NCBI GenBank assembly: GCA_030765645.1
Contig: JAVCCE010000059.1
Coordinates: 1-64,000, forward strand
From: Candidatus Hinthialibacter antarcticus
GTDB lineage: Bacteria; Hinthialibacterota; Hinthialibacteria; Hinthialibacterales; Hinthialibacteraceae
Reading direction: 5' to 3'
DNA: 64,000 bases
The translations under genes were made by a program, and so were the position numbers. Positions 1 through 8,702 of the stretch are shown here, in pieces. Within the stretch, counting starts at the first letter, position 1. The number at the start of each line of letters is the position of its first letter. Below the pieces are notes generated by a model. That model was not told the DNA's origin. It made no database searches and was given only the letters and a program-made list of their open reading frames with translations.

Positions 1-58
1 GGCGGCGCAGGATGGACACTTTCTCTTCCGGGGAGTAATGATTGCGGCTCTTCTTCAT
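1..58 (-). CDS. Transposase N-terminus, partial (HTH_Tnp_1-like)
   Basis: Reading leftward from an ATG at 58, the visible 19 residues begin MKKSRNHYSPEEKVSILRR and run off the window. This matches the opening of the helix-turn-helix transposase subunit (IS3 OrfA-like, HTH_Tnp_1) that binds insertion-sequence ends. Only the start is present, so the family, intactness and partner ORF cannot be judged. The call rests on the resemblance of this short stretch to known OrfA N-termini, which usually continue with a leucine-rich HTH. It is the only transposase-like sequence in the window. Confidence 0.55.
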   Translation of the reverse strand, partial: MKKSRNHYSPEEKVSILRR

Positions 59-150
59 GAGAGATTCCTCCGTTTGACTACACTAACTCAAACGTGGAAT
101 AATTCCATTTCCGACTGAAGCGGAACAAGGCGCGGAGGCAAGGCTTTTAG

Positions 151-193
151 CCCCTCTTTTTAAGGGGGGTGGCGCTGAAAGCGCCGGGGGGAT
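151..193. repeat. Short G/C-run hairpin repeat (family 3)
   Basis: A C-run, a T/A-rich centre and a G-run are followed by GGCGCTGAAAGCGCC and GGGGGAT, giving two adjacent small hairpins. The same layout recurs at 27257-27300, 27720-27765 and, inverted, at 54111-54164. The interspersed copies in non-coding spacers suggest a dispersed repeat. This copy lies between the transposase fragment and the PadR promoter. Confidence 0.6.
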
Positions 194-257
194 CTAAATC
201 AAGCCTATTTATAGATACAGTTAGATGTGGCATTTTTTTAAATAATTCAAGAAATAA

Positions 258-286
258 TTGACAGAATACTATTCTTAGAATAGCAT
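258..286 (+). promoter_or_regulatory. Promoter and palindromic operator of the PadR gene
   Basis: TTGACA (258-263) is followed 17 bp later by TAGCAT (281-286), a plausible sigma-70 promoter 22 bp upstream of the PadR start. Between the boxes lies a perfect 15-bp palindrome at 269-283 (CTATTCT, one base, AGAATAG). A dyad there would block RNA polymerase when occupied, so PadR autoregulation is the likely reading. Operator function is inferred from position and symmetry only. Confidence 0.55.
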
Positions 287-307
287 TGATGATGGAGGGA
301 CAAAATC

Positions 308-661
308 ATGGACTTCAAATCATCTCTCACCAAAGGAACCGTACCGATTCTGCTGCTGGAAATCCTCAGTGAAGGCGAGGCCTACGGCTATGAACTCTGT
401 AAGGATATCGCTAGTCGCAGCGACGGCGCCTTGAAATTCGGACAGGGAACCGTCTACCCGCTGTTGTATAAACTCGAAGAAAAAGGCTGGGTGGTCAGCG
501 AGCGAAAATCCACCCCCGGCGGCAAGGAGCGGCGCTATTACAAGTTGACCGACGCGGGCGCCAAACACCTGGAACGCTGCAAGAAAACCTGGTTCGAAAC
601 CAGCGCCGCCATCGGACGCATCTTAGGCGCCAACCCCATCGCGCAAACCTGTTTTGGCTGA
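308..661 (+). CDS. PadR family transcriptional regulator
   Basis: A 117-residue protein of the PadR family (PF03551), small winged-helix repressors that bind palindromic DNA. The winged-helix core is clear: a PILLLEILSEGEAYGYEL helix, then GTVYPLLYKLEEKGWV, then a basic wing with GGKERRYYKLT. It is short, with only one helix after the wing, as in the class that partners HAAS/DUF1700 proteins. The ATG at 308 follows GGAGG at good spacing. The next gene encodes just such a HAAS-type membrane protein, so the two probably form a regulatory unit. A palindrome lies inside its promoter (269-283), suggesting autoregulation. The ligand is unknown. Confidence 0.9.
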   Translation: MDFKSSLTKGTVPILLLEILSEGEAYGYELCKDIASRSDGALKFGQGTVYPLLYKLEEKGWVVSERKSTPGGKERRYYKLTDAGAKHLERCKKTWFETSAAIGRILGANPIAQTCFG

Positions 662-765
662 ACGAGCGGGCCAGCGCGCCCGTAGGGCTCAGCGATAGAA
701 ACCGAAGGCAGGGACATAATCTGAACCGGTCTCTAGGTGTCACTGTAAAAAAAGGATTTTTCATC

Positions 766-2679
766 ATGTCGAAAAAATCGCCGCAAGAACGCTACGCCGA
801 TATCGTCACGCGCGGGTTGTGGATTCTGCCGCGCCGCCGCCGCAACGCCCGCCGCGAAGTGCTCGACCATTTAGAAGACGCCGCCGAAGCCAAGGGCATT
901 GAGCAATGGTCCGACGAATCGCTGCGCAAAGAACTCGGCCCGCCGAAAAAATTACGCAAACTGTTCATCAATGGCGGCCTGCCCTGGTGGGCGCGCATCG
1001 CCAAACTAGGCGTCTATTTTTTCGCGCTCATTTTGATGGTCTTGGTCGGGTTGGATGTATGGATACTCTGGTTCTATCCAGTGCCGAATATATGGATCAC
1101 GAAAGTACAAGACGACCCAAACTACATGGCGCAGTTTGAGAACACCTTCATGCCCACGCCTCCCGGCATCAAATGGCAGCAGCCTGGCGATGAACAATCA
1201 GAGAAAGCCATTCAAACCATTCTCGATGCACATGAATTAATTAAGCAGCATCATCAAATCATCAATGAAGCAGAGTCAGACTTTTTAGAGCAAACCCGAA
1301 AACGCGCCGCTAGCGAGGGGATCTATGGAACCACATTTCAAGCCAAGACTCGCGCGTATTGGGATGAGTTCATGCAAGAATTTTTTATGAACCAACCCGG
1401 CGCTGCTTCCAGCCCAATGATGATGGGAATGGGCATGACGCGGCAGTATGATATCGCTGAAGGCGAAAAACTGTGGCTGCATCAGTATGCCAAACAACAG
1501 GGGGCGCCGTTTGTTACTCCGCCGCTGGTGAAAGATAATTTTCAAAAGGCCCTTTCATTGTGGAACTCCGTCGATCAATTCGACCGTATGCACTTCAAAC
1601 GCCCTACGGTTGAGCCGGAAGACATCGCCTATTTAAAAGAGATGTATGAGCAAGCGCGAGCCGGACAGTTAGGAAAAGATAACCAGCCCACTCACCCGTC
1701 CCCCGGGCGATGGACTGGCGCCGCGGTGAGTCATGTGATGACTCAAGCGCGATTTGGGCGAGAAGTGGAGTCATATAAAGATATTGTTCAAATCACCAAA
1801 GATTTATTTGTGACGGCTGATTTAAACATTCCATACAACAGTGTTAGTAATACGCTTGCTGACCTTGGCCCCGACTGGGCGCGTCCGGCTAGCGAGACCA
1901 TTTACGTCGCAACGCCTGACCGCATAAACGCTGGCCAGGCGCCCAAGTTGATTCAGTCACACGCGCGTTGGACGCGCCTGTATACTGACGCCGTTTATCC
2001 CCAACCAGAGCCACTGCTTGGCTGGTTAATTGTCATCGCGCAGATGGAAAGGATAGACAGCATGTTGCAAGGCTGGATTCAAACGGTGGACGACCTGCCG
2101 GGTTATCAATCCGCGCTCGAAGAAACCATAGCAATCGACTACGCCAAGATCGACGGCGACTGGCCGGGCTTGGACGAAGTGATTAGAGAAAGTGCGTATT
2201 CCAGTCATCAAATGCGGTTCAAAGACGGGCTGGCGATGTTTTTGTCAGGCTTTTCAATTTTTAAATTTCAATGTTCTGCCATGCAACTGCTTCACTCAAA
2301 GGAGTCGTTTGGCTACACGAGATATAAATGTTTAAAGCGTCTGCGTGAATTTCAAGTGCATACCATGATGAATGCCATTGCGATGCCGAATTTTGAAAAC
2401 GCGAAAGTCCGCACGCAAGTCGCCCGCGCCAAACAAGCGATTGCCCAAGGCGCGTTGGATTTAACGAAATGGATCGAAGCAGGCTCGCCCATTGATGAAT
2501 GGTCGCCGCCGCAGATTGACGACCCATTTCAAGATGACGATTTGTGGATTGAAATCGCGCCGGATGCGGTCGAGTTTCGCAGCGCCGGGCCGGACAAACT
2601 GTTCGGCGATCCGCTCTATAACCCCAGCAATGGCATCACCAGCGTCGGCGACATTGTGTGGAATATCCCACGAAATTAA
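766..2679 (+). CDS. HAAS/permease-prefix-type membrane protein with large unknown extracytoplasmic domain
   Basis: A 637-residue protein. The first ~75 residues (ERYADIVTRGLWILPRRRR, then a helical EVLDHLEDA stretch) resemble the HAAS/DUF1700 or permease-prefix domain found next to PadR regulators. One transmembrane helix follows at ~82-105 (GVYFFALILMVLVGLDVWIL). The remaining ~530 residues should lie outside the cytoplasm. They are mixed and aromatic-rich and I do not recognise a fold. The start follows AAGGA. It lies 104 bp after padR and is probably co-transcribed. In known PadR-HAAS pairs the membrane protein is thought to sense envelope state. Here the exported part is far larger than in the usual short HAAS proteins, so a new sensor or enzymatic domain is possible. 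Confidence 0.6.
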   Translation: MSKKSPQERYADIVTRGLWILPRRRRNARREVLDHLEDAAEAKGIEQWSDESLRKELGPPKKLRKLFINGGLPWWARIAKLGVYFFALILMVLVGLDVWILWFYPVPNIWITKVQDDPNYMAQFENTFMPTPPGIKWQQPGDEQSEKAIQTILDAHELIKQHHQIINEAESDFLEQTRKRAASEGIYGTTFQAKTRAYWDEFMQEFFMNQPGAASSPMMMGMGMTRQYDIAEGEKLWLHQYAKQQGAPFVTPPLVKDNFQKALSLWNSVDQFDRMHFKRPTVEPEDIAYLKEMYEQARAGQLGKDNQPTHPSPGRWTGAAVSHVMTQARFGREVESYKDIVQITKDLFVTADLNIPYNSVSNTLADLGPDWARPASETIYVATPDRINAGQAPKLIQSHARWTRLYTDAVYPQPEPLLGWLIVIAQMERIDSMLQGWIQTVDDLPGYQSALEETIAIDYAKIDGDWPGLDEVIRESAYSSHQMRFKDGLAMFLSGFSIFKFQCSAMQLLHSKESFGYTRYKCLKRLREFQVHTMMNAIAMPNFENAKVRTQVARAKQAIAQGALDLTKWIEAGSPIDEWSPPQIDDPFQDDDLWIEIAPDAVEFRSAGPDKLFGDPLYNPSNGITSVGDIVWNIPRN

Positions 2680-2756
2680 CCCAGGATAAAAAGTTGTAGG
2701 GGCACAGCGAACTGCTGCGCCCCTACGTATATTCATTACGGATCGATTTATTCGCG

Positions 2757-3686
2757 TTAATTAAATATCATCCAGGATTGAACGCCCGTTGGTTCCGCAA
2801 ACGTAGCGGTTGTCCAGTTCAAGTCGTTATCTCCATCGCCAACCCACATCGCCTGGGCTTGAAATCCGCCCGCCGGGAGATCGGTGTCAATCATCAAATG
2901 GGTCAAACTAATCGTGCTTCCTTGCAGCGGGTCGGGAAGCATCGGAGTCCAGCCCAATTGATTCATGACTTGATCATCGACGTCGTCTGGGATGGGATCA
3001 GGATCGCTGTAGTATTTGCTTCTCTCAATCGAAGCCCAGGGGATTTTCGCTTCGATGGTATATTTGCCCTCTTCAACAACCACAACGACTTCCCAGTCTT
3101 CGTTGACTTCGCCCCGAACGACGGTTCCGTCTTCGAGTGTTTTGTCGCTGTTATCAGAACGGCTGCCGGTCCGGGTTCCAACAGACCAGCGGCGGGTTGT
3201 ATCGACGCTTTGGTCTTCCGTCGCGCCAATCGCAATGATTGTTTCGCCTGGCAGCCACATGTTTCCTGATTCAAAATTTTCTAAAAAATCAGGATACAGA
3301 ATCACGTCTTGTTCAGAATTATTGGTAAAATCAATAAACCACTGAACGCCGTCCCGTACCCACCAGGAAAATGCCGTGGTTTCATTGACGTGCGAGATCA
3401 CATCGTCGGTGACTTCGGCTGCGCAATACAACGCTTCTTCGTTATACATCGTCGAGAAGGTGCAGACCGCGTTGGGATCGTTCCAGTTGGTTCCGAATGA
3501 ATCAACAACGCTGTCTTTGTCATACGTAATCCACTCGGCGTTGCTCCAGTCGCTCAAGTCGCCGTTAATCGCGGGGCCGCTGGTGTAGTTGATCGAATGC
3601 GTGGGGGCGTCGGGGTTTTGCGCCCATCCATTCATTCCAATCAGCACCATTGAAAATATAAATATGCTCCTTGCTGCATTGGTCAT
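2757..3686 (-). CDS. Secreted CBM9-like carbohydrate-binding protein
   Basis: A 309-residue exported protein. It starts with a Sec signal peptide (MTNAARSIFIFSMVLIGMNGWAQ) and has a strong ribosome-binding site (GGGAGG). The body matches the CBM9/DOMON-type sandwich: NGDLSDWSNAEWI, an acidic stretch, EEALYCAAEVTDDV, DGVQWFIDFTNN and IEAKIPWASI. These are landmarks of the PF06452 family that binds sugar chain ends or sits beside glycosidases. There is no catalytic domain, so binding or surface display is the likely role. It stands alone, convergent with the HAAS gene. The closest functional relatives in the window are the GH88 and DUF4038 genes more than 40 kb away. Confidence 0.75.
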   Translation of the reverse strand: MTNAARSIFIFSMVLIGMNGWAQNPDAPTHSINYTSGPAINGDLSDWSNAEWITYDKDSVVDSFGTNWNDPNAVCTFSTMYNEEALYCAAEVTDDVISHVNETTAFSWWVRDGVQWFIDFTNNSEQDVILYPDFLENFESGNMWLPGETIIAIGATEDQSVDTTRRWSVGTRTGSRSDNSDKTLEDGTVVRGEVNEDWEVVVVVEEGKYTIEAKIPWASIERSKYYSDPDPIPDDVDDQVMNQLGWTPMLPDPLQGSTISLTHLMIDTDLPAGGFQAQAMWVGDGDNDLNWTTATFAEPTGVQSWMIFN

Positions 3687-3974
3687 TACTGTCCTCCCTT
3701 TGGTAAGAAAAATAGAGTATCACACAGTTGGTATTTCAATCTGTTGATGGAATGAATATTCATTATAGACGAAGAACTAATTCTAAGCGTGTTTATGAGA
3801 ATAAAAAAAAGGTGATTAATCTTTTCGGATGTGCGGTAGATTTTTGATTGCGTTTTTTTGACGCTCAGGATGAAAAACTGTTTTGCATTGAGGATAAAAA
3901 CATGAAAGAATCAATCGTCCTCTATCGTAATTATCATAGAGAACGTCCGCGAATCACGGTATCACGGGGGGGGC

Positions 3975-4256
3975 ATGATGGAACTGTTTTTCCTTTTGTT
4001 GTTCATCGGCGTCGGCGGATATGTCAGTTTCTATATAAAAGGCTGGGCGGTCCTCTTTTATTTTTTCTTAATCGCGTTTTGCATTAAACAAATGTGGATG
4101 CTGCCCAAAGACTTACGCCAGTTACGCTTGCTTGCAAATGATGATGTGAATCCTCACCGTTATCGTCTCGAAAAAAACGCTTTCATCATTCATTGGCTGG
4201 TTACGGTTGCCGTGTTTGTTTATATTGTATGCTGGCCGTTTTTTGGGATTTTTTAG
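3975..4256 (+). CDS. Small two-pass membrane protein
   Basis: A 93-residue protein with hydrophobic segments at ~5-38 (possibly two helices) and ~70-92. A charged linker between them contains MLPKDLRQLRLL. I do not recognise the family. The ATG at 3975 (or the adjacent one at 3978) follows a G-rich stretch. The next gene, 19 bp downstream, has the same plan with a related linker (MPGEIYQLREL), so the two look like diverged tandem paralogues. The function is unknown. Confidence 0.55.
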   Translation: MMELFFLLLFIGVGGYVSFYIKGWAVLFYFFLIAFCIKQMWMLPKDLRQLRLLANDDVNPHRYRLEKNAFIIHWLVTVAVFVYIVCWPFFGIF

Positions 4257-4275
4257 TCTTAGGGAGAGTGACAGA

Positions 4276-4533
4276 ATGGGGCGTATTCTACTCATTATTC
4301 AAGTTGCTATTGCGCTTTTTGTCGTGGGGTGGTTTCTGAAATTGCTGAACAAAATGCCTGGAGAAATCTATCAACTGCGAGAACTGCGGGAAGAAAAGCC
4401 CGACCTGTTTTGGGCCGAGTGTCTGTCTTATTGTTTCACGTGGGCTATATGCTTAATCTTGATGGCCGTTTTTGTTGTACCTTTTGCTATGCAAATCGTT
4501 GGCGGTTGGTCAAAAATTATTGAACTGTTTTGA
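4276..4533 (+). CDS. Small two-pass membrane protein, tandem relative of the preceding gene
   Basis: An 85-residue protein beginning MGRILLIIQVAIALFVVGW at the ATG at 4276, preceded by GGGAGAG. An upstream in-frame start exists but would overlap the previous gene. Transmembrane helices are at ~3-22 and ~52-78. The loop MPGEIYQLRELREEKPDLF parallels the MLPKDLRQLRLL loop of the preceding protein. The pair are probably co-transcribed. The function is unknown. The gene converges on the CPBP protease gene only 23 bp away. Confidence 0.55.
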   Translation: MGRILLIIQVAIALFVVGWFLKLLNKMPGEIYQLRELREEKPDLFWAECLSYCFTWAICLILMAVFVVPFAMQIVGGWSKIIELF

Positions 4534-4556
4534 TTGATTAAAACAAAATGAGTGGA

Positions 4557-5450
4557 TTATTTTCTCGCCTTAACCTCTTTTGTTACCCACCCCTTTTGAA
4601 TCAACCAGTGCGTAATCGGGAAGATGATAAACATCCCAAAAAATGGAATCACGCCGTCGAACATGCGGTTGCCGCCGATGTAATAGGTATCAATAATATG
4701 CGTACGCGAGAACCATTCGCTGAGCGCCGCCGCCGCCCACACCCAGCCGCCGTGCAGCCCGGCGCTATACCACAGCGTCCCGCTTTTTTGTACGGCGAAA
4801 CACAAGATCATGCCCACAACGAAGAGCGAAACCGCGTCAGGAAACAGCGTAAACCCGGTCAGCATGTTGTAGGTCATTTGCCCGCAGAGATAAAAGCCCA
4901 TCCACCAGACGTTGGGGTCGGCAATGGCGCCGCTGGAGTGGCTCTCTAAAAAATGCAGCGAAGAAAAAATAATGCTGCATCCAATCGCGGCTTTCCACCA
5001 GCCGTAATGGGCGCGCAGCGAAAAGAAGATCAGCCCGCGAAAAATGTATTCTTCCAGGCCTGACACCACCGCGCCGCGCAGCAGCCCGACCAGCAGCGCT
5101 TTCGTTAAGTCGTAATCGCTTTGCGGCGTCCACGCGCCAAAGGCGACGTACGCAACCGTCAGCGTGAGCAGAAAGCCCCAGGCGATTGCTGCGCCGAAGA
5201 GGATATTGCGAAAGCATCCCGCATGAATGACGTACCCTACCTTGGCGGGATGCTGAAACCCAATCCAACGACCGGCGCCGATCAGCGACAAAATAACAGA
5301 GATCATCCAGATGCGGCGAAACACGCGGTCGGGACCGTAATGCCATCCCCATTGTTGAACCATGGTGAACACAAACGGAAACAACGCGCACGCCAGCATC
5401 GACGAAGCGAATATTAAAAATAGAATGCGGGCGACAATTCGATAGTTCAT
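4557..5450 (-). CDS. CPBP family intramembrane metalloprotease (CAAX protease-like)
   Basis: A 297-residue polytopic membrane protein with about seven or eight hydrophobic segments. It carries the defining motifs of the CPBP/Abi family (PF02517): EEYIFRG near residue 133 (EExxxR), SSLHFLES with its conserved His, and AGLHGGWVW with a second His. These residues bind the catalytic zinc within the membrane. Family members include eukaryotic Rce1 CAAX protease and bacterial bacteriocin-immunity or processing proteases. The bacterial substrate cannot be deduced here. The ATG at 5450 has a weak ribosome-binding site. The M61 peptidase gene lies 61 bp upstream on the same strand, so they may be co-transcribed. 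Confidence 0.88.
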   Translation of the reverse strand: MNYRIVARILFLIFASSMLACALFPFVFTMVQQWGWHYGPDRVFRRIWMISVILSLIGAGRWIGFQHPAKVGYVIHAGCFRNILFGAAIAWGFLLTLTVAYVAFGAWTPQSDYDLTKALLVGLLRGAVVSGLEEYIFRGLIFFSLRAHYGWWKAAIGCSIIFSSLHFLESHSSGAIADPNVWWMGFYLCGQMTYNMLTGFTLFPDAVSLFVVGMILCFAVQKSGTLWYSAGLHGGWVWAAAALSEWFSRTHIIDTYYIGGNRMFDGVIPFFGMFIIFPITHWLIQKGWVTKEVKARK

Positions 5451-5511
5451 ATAGATTCAGAGGGTGGCAAGGGCAAGTCCGCCGCAGCGGACAGCCCTTG
5501 ATGTATTTGTT

Positions 5512-7410
5512 TTATTTTGATGACAAGTCTCGCCTTGGTTTCAAGATGTCTTCAAGCAAATCCGGCTTGTCTTCATTGCGGACGATGTCAATATATTTCG
5601 GGCCGTCTGCGTAGGGAACCACAACCGTCTTTAGATCGTCGCCTTTGAACAACATGAATTCAATTTCGCGGTTCACCGGGCTTTCAGCGATTGCGTCTTT
5701 GAAACGGGCCGTACTATATTTCTTGCCGTTGACGCTGATGATCTGGTCGCCTTCCGCTAACTTGGCTTGATCAATCAGGCCGCCTGGGATAATCGTTTGT
5801 ATGGTCCCGTTGCCGCTGATGCGCGCGCCGATTGAAGTCAGCGAATCGTCTTTGTCAAAGTCCGTCGGCTTAGGCGAATATTCAAGCCGATAGCCAACAC
5901 GGCTCAACATATCCAACGGAAGGTCTTCACGATAGCTACGGACGCGGTCGTCGATGAGCGATTGCCAGTCGTATTTATGTAGACCGTTTAAGAGGGTAAC
6001 CAGTTCGCTTTCAGTGAAAGGCATCAGCGGCTTCCTGGCGTCATAGCGTCCCAAAAAACGCTGGTTGAAATCATCCAGCGTAACTTTGCCGTCGGTCTCT
6101 TTCCGCAGAATGGCGTCGATCTCAAACCAAAGCAACGCGCCTTCAAAGTAATAGTCCTGCGGGCGGCGCAGCTGCGTCCAATGATTACTGCGGGCGCGTC
6201 GCACGTACGACGACGCTGCGGTGTCTTGCAGGTTCATGAACTTGCGGCCCTTTTGCCGCATGAGGCTGGTCAAGGTTCGCCCAATGCCCATCCAACCGTC
6301 GCGCAGCGCGCCTTCAAACGAAGTGCGTTTTTCGGTAGCGAACAGCCCCGACCGCGCCGCCAACACAACGCCAAGGTATTGGTCCAGCCCTTCATACACC
6401 CACAATAATTTTGTGTCTTTGGGGGTGTTGTAGTCATCGCCAGCCATCCCGGCGGGGCGGTGGTATTTTCCACACCAGCGGTGGCCGAACTCATGCGCCA
6501 GCAATTGGCCGGTTTTGGTTAGTTGCTCGTCGTCTTCGAGTCCATTCTCACTGACGGCGTTGAGTGACGAGCGGGTGTGTTCAAGGCCGATAAACGGCAT
6601 GTTGTTGCTAAGCACCAGCAGAAAGTGATAGTCGTAATCATGCTTGCCGCCCGTCAGCAGCGCGGCTTCTTCGACCAGGTCTCTCAATTTTTGAATGGTC
6701 TTCTCGTCAACGTCGAGCACCCGCTTTGATTCAGAAGCGATGTGAATGAAGTGCTTCGAACGGCCTTCCGGCGTGATGTCATATTTGCGTACGTGCTCAC
6801 CGCAGATGACCGGGCTGTCCATCACTTCCTGCAGCGTCGTCCGTTCGAATTCGATGCTTGAACCGGTTTCTTTTTTGGATTGCAGCGACGACCCCCATGA
6901 CCAGCCTTCCGGCAATTGCAGCGTAAGGTCAATCTCTAAATCAAAGATCGACGCGCCCACCGGATAGAGCAGGCAAGTGTTCCAGCAGATGATTCCTAAG
7001 TGTGGGTTGCCGTACGAATCAACGCCAGTAGAGCCAGTGGTCGATTGGTTGCAGATGTAGGTTGTCTTGACGGTGACGCTGCGAACCCCGGACGGAACTT
7101 CAGCCTGAATATGATAGATATCTTCCGGGTGACGAAACCAGGCGATGCTTTCGCCGTCGGGCGTTATCACTTCGATGCCCGCGACGTTTTGGATCGGGTT
7201 ATTCGGCCCGTGTACGCCTTCGATCCATTGCGGATAATACGCGTCGAGCATCCCCGATTTCACCGGGAGAGTAATCTCAGCCGTCAATAAGCCGCGCGGC
7301 AGATCGGTCGCGTCGACGTGCGCTTTGATGGCGGCGGCGTTTGACGGTTGCACAGAAAGGGCGAGGCAAAAAATAACGGGTAACAAAGGGAACACAAACC
7401 AACGGTTCAT
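5512..7410 (-). CDS. M61 family glycyl-aminopeptidase-like metallopeptidase with PDZ domain
   Basis: A 632-residue exported protein with an N-terminal signal peptide (MNRWFVFPLLPVIFCLALS). The order is an N-terminal beta domain, a thermolysin-like domain with the zinc motif HEFGHRW near residue 306 and the downstream WVYEGLDQYLG glutamate, and a C-terminal PDZ domain (GLIDQAKLAEGDQIISVNGK) near 525-600. This is the M61 architecture. M61 enzymes are zinc aminopeptidases favouring N-terminal Gly or Ala, here presumably periplasmic. The ATG at 7410 follows GAGGA. Length and domain order are typical. The neighbouring CPBP protease and sigma-factor genes lie on the same strand but show no obvious functional link. 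Confidence 0.88.
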   Translation of the reverse strand: MNRWFVFPLLPVIFCLALSVQPSNAAAIKAHVDATDLPRGLLTAEITLPVKSGMLDAYYPQWIEGVHGPNNPIQNVAGIEVITPDGESIAWFRHPEDIYHIQAEVPSGVRSVTVKTTYICNQSTTGSTGVDSYGNPHLGIICWNTCLLYPVGASIFDLEIDLTLQLPEGWSWGSSLQSKKETGSSIEFERTTLQEVMDSPVICGEHVRKYDITPEGRSKHFIHIASESKRVLDVDEKTIQKLRDLVEEAALLTGGKHDYDYHFLLVLSNNMPFIGLEHTRSSLNAVSENGLEDDEQLTKTGQLLAHEFGHRWCGKYHRPAGMAGDDYNTPKDTKLLWVYEGLDQYLGVVLAARSGLFATEKRTSFEGALRDGWMGIGRTLTSLMRQKGRKFMNLQDTAASSYVRRARSNHWTQLRRPQDYYFEGALLWFEIDAILRKETDGKVTLDDFNQRFLGRYDARKPLMPFTESELVTLLNGLHKYDWQSLIDDRVRSYREDLPLDMLSRVGYRLEYSPKPTDFDKDDSLTSIGARISGNGTIQTIIPGGLIDQAKLAEGDQIISVNGKKYSTARFKDAIAESPVNREIEFMLFKGDDLKTVVVPYADGPKYIDIVRNEDKPDLLEDILKPRRDLSSK

Positions 7411-7503
7411 GGCGTTTTCCTCAGGGGGTGATTTTTGTTAGAAAGAAAAGCATAGCAGGTGATGTTCATCGTAGCGATGGTCAACGCGTTTGAATAGCGA
7501 TTG

Positions 7504-7540
7504 GGCAAAAAAAAATGCCGGAGCGAAGGGCCCCGGCGGA
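7504..7540 (-). terminator. Rho-independent terminator of the sigma-factor gene
   Basis: Read on the minus strand, a GC-rich hairpin (GCCGGGG...CTCCGGC with a short loop) is followed by a run of T residues. It lies about 40 bp past the sigma-factor stop codon and before the M61 gene. It would end the sigma transcript and separate it from the peptidase gene. Confidence 0.75.
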
Positions 7541-7579
7541 GATCGAGTCTTTTGCTTAGAAAAGCAAAGGAGATTTTGT

Positions 7580-8410
7580 TTAGTTAGCGAACAACATTTC
7601 CATGCGGGCGCGAATGCGCGGGCGGCGCAGTTTGTCCATCGCTTGTTCTTCGATGCGGCGCACACCTTCTGCGCTCAAGCCCATTTGCTGGCCGACTTTG
7701 CGCAGGCTCATTTTTTTGCCGTTTCCCTTTAAATTAAAGCGGTGAGTTAACACGTCGCGTTCGCGATCAGTCAGCAGGTTCATCGCTTCGTTTAAGCGGT
7801 TCTCGGCCTCGCGTCCCCACAAGGTTTCGCGGGGATCGGGGTGGTCTTCGTCAATCAAGACCCGCTCAAGGCCCGGGTGTTCATCGTCACGCGCATGTAA
7901 GGTTTGAAACGACGGCGCATAATCGGCGATTTGTTCGACCTTTTTGAGATCAACGTCTAATTGCTTGGCAATTTCTTCGTCGTAGGGTTTGCGTCCGTTG
8001 GATGTGAGAAAGACCTGTTCGAAGGCGCGGACTTTGCGCAGCATTTCTAACTTGTTAATCGGCAGATTGACCGGACGCGACTTTTGTTCGAGGGCGCGTT
8101 GCATGTACAGGCGGATCCACCAGGATGCGTAGGTAATCAGGCGGCATTCTCTGGACACGTCGAATTTTTCGACGGCGTCAATCAGCCCCAGAATGCCTTC
8201 TTGCACCAGGTCAGCCAAGCCGAGGCCTTGTTGTCTGAAGCGCATCGCCACTTTCACCACAAAGCGAATATTGGATTCAATCAGTCGGCGCCGCGCGGTT
8301 TCATCGCCCGTCTTTTTATAGAGGCGAATCATTTTTCGCTCTTCTTGTGGGCTTAACGGTTCGGTTGGGCAATCGCTGTTCATAAAACGCTTTATCGTAT
8401 CGTAATCCAT
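7580..8410 (-). CDS. Sigma-70 family RNA polymerase sigma factor (group 2-like)
   Basis: A sigma factor of about 276 residues with regions 1.2 to 4 but no long region 1.1. Region 2 is clear: IESNIRFVVKVAMRFRQQGL, then DLVQEGILGLIDAVEKFD, then LITYASWWIRLYMQRAL. Region 3 has RPVNLPINKLEML. Region 4.2 ends with the HTH SLRKVGQQMGLSAEGVRRIEEQA. This fits a non-essential group 2 factor (RpoS/SigB-like) rather than the housekeeping RpoD. The chosen start is the ATG at 8410. A GTG at 8419 in frame is an alternative. A sigma-54-like promoter lies just upstream (8465-8480), so expression may depend on RpoN and an activator. Genes it controls cannot be seen from sequence. Confidence 0.9.
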   Translation of the reverse strand: MDYDTIKRFMNSDCPTEPLSPQEERKMIRLYKKTGDETARRRLIESNIRFVVKVAMRFRQQGLGLADLVQEGILGLIDAVEKFDVSRECRLITYASWWIRLYMQRALEQKSRPVNLPINKLEMLRKVRAFEQVFLTSNGRKPYDEEIAKQLDVDLKKVEQIADYAPSFQTLHARDDEHPGLERVLIDEDHPDPRETLWGREAENRLNEAMNLLTDRERDVLTHRFNLKGNGKKMSLRKVGQQMGLSAEGVRRIEEQAMDKLRRPRIRARMEMLFAN

Positions 8411-8464
8411 GATATCCACTCAACTTTCATCCCAGTGTGATCAACCTCACCTGCCTTTCCCTAG

Positions 8465-8480
8465 TACAAGGTTTGTGCCA
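8465..8480 (-). promoter_or_regulatory. Candidate sigma-54 (-24/-12) promoter of the sigma-factor gene
   Basis: On the minus strand TGGCAC (8480-8475), five bases, then TTGTA (8469-8465) match the -24/-12 consensus TGGCAC-N5-TTGCA with one mismatch at -12. The predicted transcript would start near 8455, leaving a leader of about 40 nt. A sigma-70 promoter is possible in the same stretch, so this is a motif-based call. Confidence 0.5.
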
Positions 8481-8702
8481 GCCTGTCCAAAAATCATCTG
8501 AGATCATTAAATAACGGGTGGAAATATAGCTAAGATAAACAATTTGTGTTAGTTATATTTCTGAATACAGAAACAATAACGAATAATTCAATCGAATGTG
8601 TTGGGCTGAATGTAATAAGTTGTCATGGGGAAGCGTTGTCAGTGAGCAGGATACTTCACAGATGCGAAGAATCGCTCACAGTAATGGTGTGCAGGATTCT
8701 GC

